Below, one piece after another: positions 44,317 to 51,809 of a DNA stretch of 64,000 nucleotides. Position 1 is the stretch's first letter. Each line of letters begins with the position of its first letter. The position numbers were made by a program, and so were the translations under genes. The DNA is from Halalkalicoccus subterraneus (GTDB lineage Archaea > Halobacteriota > Halobacteria > Halobacteriales > Halalkalicoccaceae): NCBI RefSeq assembly GCF_003697815.1, contig NZ_RDQG01000005.1, forward strand, positions 1-64,000. The letters are read 5' to 3'. Below the pieces are notes generated by a model, which worked only from the letters and a program-made list of their open reading frames with translations, did no database searches and was not told the DNA's origin.

Positions 44317-45951
44317 ATGGCTGACGACGAACTCGGAGCAGTCGGTCGGTTCCGAGAGGAGATCGATCCGGTCGTCTTCCTGGTCGGCGCCGGGATCACG
44401 CTGGGCGTGATCGTGACGTTCTTCGTCAACCCCACCGCCGTTCAGGACGCGATCGCGGACCTCAACGGGGTAATGAACCAGTACCTGAACTGGGCGTTGC
44501 TCGTGATCGTCTTTCTGATCGTCCTGTTCTTGCTGTTCCTGATCGTCGGGCCATGGGGCAAGATCAAGTTCGGCGACGACCCGCCCGAGTACAGCTTCCT
44601 GTCGTTTTTCTCGATGCTGTACTCCGCGGGCTTCGCCGCGGGCGTCGTCTTCTGGGGACCGACCGAGGCGCTGTTCTATTATGCCGACCCCTCGCCGCTG
44701 TTCGACGTTTCAGGGGGATCGGCCGCGGCGATGAGCATCGCCGTCCAACAGACCCTCTTTCACTGGGCGCTGCCCCAGCTCGCGGTCTTTACGATCATGG
44801 GCATCGCCATCGGCTATTACACGTATAACTACGAGAGCGTGCCCCTGAGAGTGTCCTCGGCGTTGACGCCGATCCTCGGCAAGGACAATCTCGACGGGCC
44901 GGCCGCGAAGGTCGTCGACATCCTCGCGGTGTTCGCGACCATCGGCGGCGTCGCCACCTCGCTCGGGTTCATCGGCAGCCAGTTCATCAGCGGCCTGAAC
45001 TTCCAGTGGGGAATCGACCTCGGAAACGCCGGCATCCTGATCGTGGTGACGACGATGACGCTGCTGTTTACGATCTCGATGGTGCTCGGCGTCGATAAGG
45101 GGATCCGGCGGCTTTCGAACTTCAACATGATACTGTTCGTCACGCTCATGCTCGCGACGTTCCTCGTCGGTCCCTCGATCTTCCTCGTCCTGCTGGGGAC
45201 GCAGGCCGTCGGCGGGATGATCAGCGATTTCGTCGCCATGAGCCTCTTTACGGGTGCGGGCGTCGAGGGCGGCACCGAGTGGGCCAACGCCTGGACGGTC
45301 TTCTACTGGGCGTGGGCGCTCTCGTGGTCGCCCTTCGCGGGTCTGTTCATCGCGCGGATCTCGCGCGGGCGGACGGTCCGTGAGGTCGCCTTTACGGGCA
45401 TTGCCGCGACCTCCGCGGCGACCATCCCGTGGTTCACGTTCATCGGCGGCACGGCCGTTTGGGCCCAGCACAACGGCGTCGCCGACTTCGGCGCGGTGAT
45501 CGCCGGCGAGATCGGCCCGGAGGCATCCGGGTTTATCCTCTTCGAGGCGTTCCCGTTCGGGTCGGTGCTCATGATCGCGTTCATGGTCCTCGTGACGACC
45601 TTTTTCATCACGTCGGCGGACTCCTCGACGCTCGCCGTCTCGATGATGACTACCGGCGGGAAAGCCCACCCTTCGACCATCAACCGGGTGTTCTGGGGTG
45701 TAGTGCTGGGGATAACCGCCGCGATCCTCATGATCATCGGCGGCGAGGGCGGCGTTGAAGCGCTCCAGCAGGCGGTCGTCATCACGGGCGCACCCTTTGC
45801 GTTCGTCTGCTTCCTCGCGATGCTCGGGCTCGCAAAGGAATTCAGTGCGAACCACGGCCGCGTGATCCTACAGGACGGGGCGTGGATCATCGGCTCGGGG
45901 CCCGACCGCTCGAAACAGAACGACACCCCGCCCGCCGCCGACGACGACTGA
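44317..45951 (+). CDS. BCCT-family transporter with altered aromatic box
   Basis: The 544-residue protein has twelve predicted helices and BCCT hallmarks (GPWGKIKFGDDPPEYSF, FYWAWALSWSPFAGLFIARISRGRTVRE, TFFITSADSSTLAVSMM). BCCT carriers import betaine, carnitine, choline or ectoine with sodium or protons. Compared with BetP, helix 4 reads HWALPQLAVF (Trp189 kept, Trp194 to Leu, Tyr197 to Phe) and helix 8 reads WAWALSW (Trp374 to Ala). The trimethylammonium box is thus mostly lost and another substrate is likely. The start MADDELGAV follows the small ORF. Confidence 0.9.
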   Translation: MADDELGAVGRFREEIDPVVFLVGAGITLGVIVTFFVNPTAVQDAIADLNGVMNQYLNWALLVIVFLIVLFLLFLIVGPWGKIKFGDDPPEYSFLSFFSMLYSAGFAAGVVFWGPTEALFYYADPSPLFDVSGGSAAAMSIAVQQTLFHWALPQLAVFTIMGIAIGYYTYNYESVPLRVSSALTPILGKDNLDGPAAKVVDILAVFATIGGVATSLGFIGSQFISGLNFQWGIDLGNAGILIVVTTMTLLFTISMVLGVDKGIRRLSNFNMILFVTLMLATFLVGPSIFLVLLGTQAVGGMISDFVAMSLFTGAGVEGGTEWANAWTVFYWAWALSWSPFAGLFIARISRGRTVREVAFTGIAATSAATIPWFTFIGGTAVWAQHNGVADFGAVIAGEIGPEASGFILFEAFPFGSVLMIAFMVLVTTFFITSADSSTLAVSMMTTGGKAHPSTINRVFWGVVLGITAAILMIIGGEGGVEALQQAVVITGAPFAFVCFLAMLGLAKEFSANHGRVILQDGAWIIGSGPDRSKQNDTPPAADDD

Positions 45952-45983
45952 TTCGCCCCCATTCACAAGCGTTTTCCGACATC

Positions 45984-46003
45984 GTACACGATTTCCGTGT
46001 ATG
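45984..46003. promoter_or_regulatory. regulon palindrome overlapping the start of the 46001 gene
   Basis: GTACACGATTTCCGTGTATG contains the dyad TACACG-ATTTC-CGTGTA (45985-46001) and ends in the ATG of the downstream gene. It is identical at 18 of 20 positions to the element at 53151-53170, which also ends in a start codon. A protein bound here would block initiation. Confidence 0.7.
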
Positions 46004-46660
46004 AGTAGCGACAACGAAACCCCCAGTAGCGAGTCGGCCGCCGACCTCGCGTTCGATCCCGGGCGCGACCGGGGAATCCTGACTCCAAGTGACCGGGAGT
46101 TCCTGTTGGGGCGTAAAACCGACTACACCGAGCATTCGAAGAAACAGAAGCGAAACCGGATCCGCCGGCGGGTCCGCAACGCGATCCTCGATTTCACCAT
46201 CCTGTTCGATCACTTGGACGAGCGCGACCGCGAGACGGTGTTCGACCCCGAAAACGAGAAACGGGAGGCCTACACCCGTGGGATCACCGACACGCTCGCC
46301 TTCTTCCATCTCGGGACGATGGGGTATTCGACGCCGTTCAAGGACATGCTCGCTCGCGGGGTCTCGAAGGGCGAACAGGAGCTGGCGGACTCGGAGTACC
46401 GGATGGTGAACGTCGAGTTCAACGTCGACCCCGTCGGGCGGATCGACGTCGACGAGGTGGTCGAGAAGCTCGACGAGGGCCGGTTCGACGAGCTCACCGA
46501 CGAGGAGTTGCGGGCGTTCGTGCGCCTGCTCGCCGAAAGCGAGGCGTTCTCCTCGGCGCCGGTCCGTGAGGAACTCAAGGGACGGATGGACGAGTTCGTC
46601 CGCCGGACCGCAGAGGCGACTGCCCACCGTGAGGGGCGTATCGAGGATCTGACCGATTAG
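46001..46660 (+). CDS. conserved haloarchaeal protein of unknown function
   Basis: This 219-residue, very charged and helical protein has ILTPSDREFLLGRKTDYTEHSKKQKRNRIRRRVRNAILDF near residues 26-65, with a strongly basic stretch (KKQKRNRIRRRVRN) that could contact nucleic acid, and a C-terminal acidic helical region. I recall homologues as uncharacterised haloarchaeal proteins. No HTH is certain. It is the only candidate in the cluster that might be a regulator. Its start codon lies in the regulon palindrome. Confidence 0.75.
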   Translation: MSSDNETPSSESAADLAFDPGRDRGILTPSDREFLLGRKTDYTEHSKKQKRNRIRRRVRNAILDFTILFDHLDERDRETVFDPENEKREAYTRGITDTLAFFHLGTMGYSTPFKDMLARGVSKGEQELADSEYRMVNVEFNVDPVGRIDVDEVVEKLDEGRFDELTDEELRAFVRLLAESEAFSSAPVREELKGRMDEFVRRTAEATAHREGRIEDLTD

Positions 46661-47988
46661 GGGCGCTCGGCCGCGATTTTCTCGATCGATCCGGTGAGCA
46701 CGTCGAGTGCGATCCCCAGCGAACGCTCGTCGACGTCGAAATGCGGGGTGTGGTGGCTGTCGGGGTGGTCGGTTCCGACGACGAGATACGAGGCCAGCCC
46801 GCCCGCGTCCTGTACCGCCTCCATGAGGAAGGTCGCGTCCTCGCTCGCACCGAAATCGGCGGTTTCGACCGGATTGTCGACCCCATCGACCCCGCGTGCG
46901 ACCCCGTGGACCAGCGCCGCGAGCTCGGGATCGCTGTCCGCGCGCGGCGACTCGCTGTGGACCTGCAGGTCGGCCTCACAGCCGTGCATCTCGGCGGCCG
47001 ACGTACAGACCCGCTCGAAGCGCCCCTTCATCGACTCCATCAGCCGGGTGGTCTCGCCGCGCACCTCCGCGCTGATCCGCGCGTCCTCGGCGATGACGTT
47101 GCTCGTCGTTCCGGCCTCGACCCGGCCGACGTTGACCCGCGTCATCCCCTCGGCGTGACGCGGGATCCCGTAGGCCTCGCTCACCGCGGTCGCCATGGCT
47201 TGGATCGCGTTGGCCCCCTTCTCGGGCGCTTGTCCCGCATGGGAGGACTGTCCGGTGAAATCGACGTGCATGTGGCTCATCGCCAGCGGCTTTTCGATCC
47301 CCGCGACGACCTCGCCGGTGGGGTGATCGAGGCCGACGTGGACACAGAGCAGGTACTCGATACCCTCCATGTAGGGCCCTTCGGCCATCGGCCGTCCGCC
47401 GCCGCCGTCCTCCTCTGCGGGCTGGAAGAAAACGGTGAAAGTACCGGAGAAATCGCTCTCGGCGACGGCCTCCAGCACCGCGATCCCGATCGTCATGTGG
47501 GCGTCGTGCCCGCAGGCGTGCATCATCCCCTCGTGTTCGGAGCGAAACCCCTCGCGTGCGGGGAGGTGCCCCTCGTCCGAGGCCTCCTCGATGAACAGCC
47601 CGTCGATGTCGACCCGAAGCCCGATCGAGGGGCCCTCGCCGCGATCGAGGACGGCCACACAGCCCGTATATCCACCCTCGCAGGCCGAAAGCACGTCCTC
47701 GCGGGCGCCAGCCGCCCGCGCCCGATCGAACCATTTCTCCAACTCCTCGTCGTCCGGGACCGCCATGCGCTCGTCGGGGGCCATCGCCTCGCGTCCGACC
47801 GCGAGTTCGTCGACACCGCGGGAACCGTTCGGCTCCCGCAAGCCATCCGAGCACTGCTCGGCGACCCCTATGTGCTCGATCTCGTCGACCAGCAGGCTCG
47901 TCGTGTAGAACTCCCGCCACGCCGGTTCGGGGTACCGGTGAAAGGTCCGTCTGCGCTCGACCATCCCCTCGCGTATCGTCCGTGACAT
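46657..47988 (-). CDS. M20-family amidohydrolase (aminobenzoyl-glutamate hydrolase/aminoacylase type)
   Basis: The 443-residue zinc amidohydrolase has MMHACGHDAHMTIGIAVLEAVA, FFQPAEEDGGGGRPM, a dimerisation domain with QSSHAGQAPEKGANAIQAMA, and GTDHPDSHHTPHFDVDE. The insert with GREAMAPDERMAVPDDEELEKWF resembles AbgA-like subunits. It hydrolyses an N-acyl amino acid amide bond. In this cluster it could replace DoeB as deacetylase. The start codon is about 30 nt after TTTTTAAGTGG, fitting a leaderless mRNA. It overlaps the 46001 gene end by 4 nt. Confidence 0.87.
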   Translation of the reverse strand: MSRTIREGMVERRRTFHRYPEPAWREFYTTSLLVDEIEHIGVAEQCSDGLREPNGSRGVDELAVGREAMAPDERMAVPDDEELEKWFDRARAAGAREDVLSACEGGYTGCVAVLDRGEGPSIGLRVDIDGLFIEEASDEGHLPAREGFRSEHEGMMHACGHDAHMTIGIAVLEAVAESDFSGTFTVFFQPAEEDGGGGRPMAEGPYMEGIEYLLCVHVGLDHPTGEVVAGIEKPLAMSHMHVDFTGQSSHAGQAPEKGANAIQAMATAVSEAYGIPRHAEGMTRVNVGRVEAGTTSNVIAEDARISAEVRGETTRLMESMKGRFERVCTSAAEMHGCEADLQVHSESPRADSDPELAALVHGVARGVDGVDNPVETADFGASEDATFLMEAVQDAGGLASYLVVGTDHPDSHHTPHFDVDERSLGIALDVLTGSIEKIAAERP

Positions 47989-48023
47989 TCTCTCGCGAAC
48001 TCGTCGTTCCAGCCACTTAAAAA

Positions 48024-48051
48024 TACACAGAATTCGTTGATAGCGAATACG
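48024..48051. promoter_or_regulatory. regulon element between the M20 and dehydrogenase genes
   Basis: TACACAGAATTCGTTGA plus N6 and ATACG matches the ilvA element (22 of 28). It sits between CTTAA (the M20 TATA in reverse, 48016-48020) and ATTTTAG (48054-48060), the likely TATA of the dehydrogenase gene, so one bound protein could act on both promoters. Confidence 0.65.
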
Positions 48052-48092
48052 AAGATTTTAGCGGTATGCGGTGATCGAGTGGAACGATATCT

Positions 48093-49061
48093 ATGACTGA
48101 GGACCGACCGGACGTGGTGGTGCTGCGCGAGGGGACCGAGGGCCTCTCGACCGAACCGTACGCCGAAGAGCTGCGCGAGCGGCTGCCCGACCGGGAGGTC
48201 CGCCGGGCCCGGACGCCGAGCGAGGAGCGCGAGCTGATCGAAAATGCCCGAATCGCAACCGGGGTGCGGATCGGCGAGGATTTACTAGAGCACGCCGAGG
48301 CGCTCGAACTGTTCGCGTGTGCCTTCGCGGGCACCGAGCACCTCCCGATCGAGGCGCTGCGCGAGCGGGGCGTGGCGGTGACCAACGCCGGCGGGATCCA
48401 CGCGCCAGGGCTCGCGGAGGGCGTTCTGGGGAACATGCTCGTCTTCGCCCGGCGGCTCCACGAGGGCTGGCGGCGAAAACAGAACAGGGAGTGGCGCCAC
48501 TTCCAGTCCGGGGAACTGACCGGCAGCACAGTAACAGTTGTCGGCCTCGGTTCCATTGGGAAGGCGCTCGTCCAGCGATTGGCGGGAATGGAGGTCGAAA
48601 CTATTGGAGTGCGCTACAGTCCTGAAAAAGGTGGGCCGACCGACGAGGTGATCGGGTTCGACGAGGAAGGTCTCCACGACGCACTCGCGCGCACCGATTA
48701 CCTCGTGATCGCCTGCCCGCTGACGGAGACGACGAGGGGGCTGATCGGCGAGGCGGAGTTCGCCACCCTACCCCCCGAGGCGGTCCTGATCAACACCGCC
48801 CGCGGGCCGATCGTCGAAACCGACGCGCTGGTGGATGCGATCCAGACCAACGCCATTCGTGGGGCGGCACTGGACGTGACCGACCCCGAACCCCTCCCTT
48901 CAGAACACGTCCTGTGGGGCTTCGAGAACGTCATGATAACGCCGCATACGGGCGGGCATACTCCGAAACACTGGGAGCGACTGGCGGAGATCGTCGCCGG
49001 AAACGTCGAGCGTCTCGACGTTTCCGGCGAGCTCGAGAACCTCGTGCTCGCGCCGGAGTGA
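48093..49061 (+). CDS. D-2-hydroxyacid dehydrogenase
   Basis: The 322-residue protein has the NAD-binding motif TVVGLGSIGKALVQRL near 150, VLINTARGPIVETDALVDA (catalytic Arg), DVTDPEPLPSEHVLW (catalytic Glu) and MITPHTGGHTPKHWE (catalytic His). It reduces 2-oxo acids or oxidises D-2-hydroxy acids. The specific acid is unknown. It shares a divergent promoter with the M20 gene. Confidence 0.92.
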   Translation: MTEDRPDVVVLREGTEGLSTEPYAEELRERLPDREVRRARTPSEERELIENARIATGVRIGEDLLEHAEALELFACAFAGTEHLPIEALRERGVAVTNAGGIHAPGLAEGVLGNMLVFARRLHEGWRRKQNREWRHFQSGELTGSTVTVVGLGSIGKALVQRLAGMEVETIGVRYSPEKGGPTDEVIGFDEEGLHDALARTDYLVIACPLTETTRGLIGEAEFATLPPEAVLINTARGPIVETDALVDAIQTNAIRGAALDVTDPEPLPSEHVLWGFENVMITPHTGGHTPKHWERLAEIVAGNVERLDVSGELENLVLAPE

Positions 49062-50423
49062 TCAGTCGTCGTCGGCCGGGATCGCTTGCGTCTCGGGAAA
49101 GTTCCCGACCGTCGCCTCGCGGAAGCCCCGTTCGTCGAACTCGAACTCGCCGTCGAGGAACTCCATCAGCTGATCGGTGTCGCGCATGGCGTTCTTCAGG
49201 CAGGTCGAGGCGCCCGGCGAGGGGGTGACGTTGAAGATGATCCCGTCGCCGGTGATCTTGGCCTCGCCCATGTCGAGGTTCTTGCCCTCGGTGTCGACGA
49301 TCTGGGGGCGCACCCCGCCGTAGCCCTTCGCCCGCTCGATGTCGTCGAGTTCGACGTTCGGGACGACCTTCTTCACGTGCGGGAGGAAGGCGCGTTTACC
49401 GACTTCGGGGACATCGTAGAGCAGGTTCCTGAGCACGTACGGCAGCAGGACCCGGTCGGCCAGCACGTTGCCGTAGCTGAGGAAGGAATCGACGTTCAGT
49501 CCGAAGACGTCGAAGAAGTCCTCGACCGTCGAGAGCTCCCCGCGTTCGAGCGTCGGCACGAGCTTGGCCGTCGGCCCGAACCGGGTGATTGAATCGTCGT
49601 GGACGTCCGCGTCGCCGTGGATCGCGGCGAAGGGGAGCTTCTGCATCTGGAGCGTGTAGACCTTACCGTTCAGCAGGTCGTCGCCGAGGAAGAAACTGCC
49701 CGCGACGGGCAACAGGGACTTGTTCTTCCCGTAACCCATCTCCTTTGCGACCTGCAGGCTGTGTGAACCCGCCGCGACGACGGCGGCCTCGGCCTCGAAC
49801 CAGCCCGCCTCGCTCTCGACGATGAAGCCGTCGTCGGTCTCGTCGAGGCGCTTTACCTCGCTGCCGGTGTAGACGTCGATCCCCTCCTCCTCGCTTGCGT
49901 CCTCGACGAACGATTTTGCGGTCTCGCCGTAGTCGACGACGTAGCCGTCGGGCGTCTGGAGCGCCAGCAGTTCGGTGTCGGGATCCCGTCCCTCGACGAC
50001 ATTGGGTTCGATCTCGGCGATCTCCTCGCGGTCGATCGCCCGAAGGTTCGGGTACAGGTCCGAAAACCCCTCGTCGTGATAGCGTGCGGTGAGTTCGTCG
50101 ACCTCCTCCTCGCCGACCGCCAGCACCATCTTGCTTCGCTTGCTGTGGATCTCCCGGTCGGGGTCCTCGTCTTCGAGGTAGCCCGCGAGCATCTGGGCCC
50201 CTTCGTTCACCTCTTCGGCCTTCTCGCGGGTGTAGTTGGTCTCGATGTCACCGAAATGCAGCGTCTGGGAGTTGTTCGTGTGATGGGAGTTGATCGTCGC
50301 GATCTCGTCCTCCTTTTCCAGTAACGCTACCCGCTCGATGTCGGTGAACTTCGAGACGGTATAAAGCAGCGCTGCCCCACTAATTCCTCCGCCGACGATG
50401 ACGAGGTCGTATTTTTCTACCAT
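49062..50423 (-). CDS. malate:quinone oxidoreductase-like FAD protein
   Basis: The protein of about 453 residues begins VEKYDLVIVGGGISGAALLYTVSKF (FAD dinucleotide motif) and has the Mqo-like NNSQTLHFGDIETNYTREKA. It also has AAVVAAGSHSLQVAKEMGYG, ITRFGPTAKLVP and GYGGVRPQIVD. Mqo transfers electrons from malate to membrane quinones. Homologues may act on other 2-hydroxy acids, which would fit the dehydrogenase next door. The start MVEKYDL is chosen over an 11-codon extension. Confidence 0.83.
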   Translation of the reverse strand: MVEKYDLVIVGGGISGAALLYTVSKFTDIERVALLEKEDEIATINSHHTNNSQTLHFGDIETNYTREKAEEVNEGAQMLAGYLEDEDPDREIHSKRSKMVLAVGEEEVDELTARYHDEGFSDLYPNLRAIDREEIAEIEPNVVEGRDPDTELLALQTPDGYVVDYGETAKSFVEDASEEEGIDVYTGSEVKRLDETDDGFIVESEAGWFEAEAAVVAAGSHSLQVAKEMGYGKNKSLLPVAGSFFLGDDLLNGKVYTLQMQKLPFAAIHGDADVHDDSITRFGPTAKLVPTLERGELSTVEDFFDVFGLNVDSFLSYGNVLADRVLLPYVLRNLLYDVPEVGKRAFLPHVKKVVPNVELDDIERAKGYGGVRPQIVDTEGKNLDMGEAKITGDGIIFNVTPSPGASTCLKNAMRDTDQLMEFLDGEFEFDERGFREATVGNFPETQAIPADDD

Positions 50424-50565
50424 GATGTAAACCCTCCTGCACGACGGTCGTTTCACTCGGATGAACGAGTCTCGACTACTTTTCTATGTCGATATCCGCC
50501 GGTAGAAACGTTACCACGCCACAATTCGAAGGACCGGTACTGCGATCACCGAACGACCCGGGCGA

Positions 50566-51759
50566 TTAGACCGAGAACACCTTCTGGGGGAACGAGGAGA
50601 AGCGTTCGGCCCCGTTTGCCGTCACCCGGAACGACTCGCTGATCTCGACGCCCAACTCGTCGGTCCAGATACCGGGAATCATGTGGAAAGTCATGTCCTC
50701 CTTCAACACCGTTTCGTCGCCCGGTCGGAGGCTCGCGGTGTGCTCGCCCCAGTCCGGCGGGTAACCGAGCCCCATCGAGTAGCCGATGCGGTCCTCCTTC
50801 TCGATGCCGTGTCTCGCGATCGACTCCCGCCAGGCAAGTTCGACCTCCTCGCAGGTCACACCCGGTGCGGCCGTATCGAGCGCCGCGTTCAGCCCCTCGA
50901 CGACCACGTCCGCGACCCGCTCCATCTCGTCGGGGACGCCCCCAACGACGGCGGTCCGCGCAAGCGGCGAGTGATACCGGTGGCGACAGCCCGCCAGCTC
51001 GACGATCACGGGGTCGCCCTCCTCGAAGGGCTCGTCCGACCACGTCAGATGCGGCGTCCCGGTGTGTTCGCCCGAGGGCATCAGCGGGACGATCGCCGGA
51101 TAATCGCCGCCGAAGGACTCGGTGCCCGCAACGAGGGTGTGGTAGATCTCCGCCGCGACCGTGGACTCGGGAACGCCCTCGCCCATCGCGTCGATCCCGG
51201 CCTGCATCGCGGCCTCAGAGAGCTGGGTGGCCTGCTCGATCAACTCGATTTCGGCATCGGATTTCACCACGCGCACCCAGCTCACGAGCAGGGTGGCGTC
51301 CGAGAACGTCGCCTCCGGGAGTCGCTCTCGGAGACGCTGGTGGGATTTGGCGGTGTAGTAGTAGGCGTCCATCTCGACGCCGACATGCGTATCGCCCCGT
51401 CCCATCTCCTCGATGACGTGGGCGACGTAGTCCATCGGGTGTTTGCCTACGGGCGACTGGACGTGGTCGTCGCTGTAGGGGTAGAGATTCTCGTGGTCGA
51501 TCCAGACGGTGGCTTTCGCGCCGTTTTTGTCCATGTCGCGGCCCACCCAGACGGGCTGGTCGTGGTCCAGCGAGACGATCAGCCCCTGATGGACGTAAAA
51601 CGACCAGCCGTCGTAGCCCGAGAGGTAGTTCATGTTCGCGGGATCGGTGAGAAAGAGCGTCTCGATTCCCGCCTCGCGCATGTGGTCTTTCGTTCGCTCC
51701 AGTCGCCGTTCGTACTCCGCTCGTTCGAACACCTGCACGGTAATCACTAACAAGACCAT
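50566..51759 (-). CDS. M24-family hydrolase, ectoine hydrolase (DoeA)-like
   Basis: The protein of about 397 residues has a creatinase-type N-terminal domain (LFLTDPANMNYLSGYDGWSFYVHQG) and a pita-bread C-terminal domain. The metal site is unusual: VELAGCRHRYHSPLARTAVVG has Glu and Pro where M24 peptidases have Asp residues. As far as I recall, ectoine hydrolases DoeA/EutD share this pattern. DoeA opens the ectoine ring to N-acetyl-diaminobutyrate. The start is uncertain (ATG 51759, or GTG 51747 or 51738). A weak regulon-like half-site (GTTTCCGATGTATAC, minus) lies about 30 nt upstream. Confidence 0.78.
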   Translation of the reverse strand: MVLLVITVQVFERAEYERRLERTKDHMREAGIETLFLTDPANMNYLSGYDGWSFYVHQGLIVSLDHDQPVWVGRDMDKNGAKATVWIDHENLYPYSDDHVQSPVGKHPMDYVAHVIEEMGRGDTHVGVEMDAYYYTAKSHQRLRERLPEATFSDATLLVSWVRVVKSDAEIELIEQATQLSEAAMQAGIDAMGEGVPESTVAAEIYHTLVAGTESFGGDYPAIVPLMPSGEHTGTPHLTWSDEPFEEGDPVIVELAGCRHRYHSPLARTAVVGGVPDEMERVADVVVEGLNAALDTAAPGVTCEEVELAWRESIARHGIEKEDRIGYSMGLGYPPDWGEHTASLRPGDETVLKEDMTFHMIPGIWTDELGVEISESFRVTANGAERFSSFPQKVFSV

Positions 51760-51809
51760 CCTCTCGGCCGCGGGACTTATGTTTTCGTATACATCGGAAA
51801 CGAAACCCG

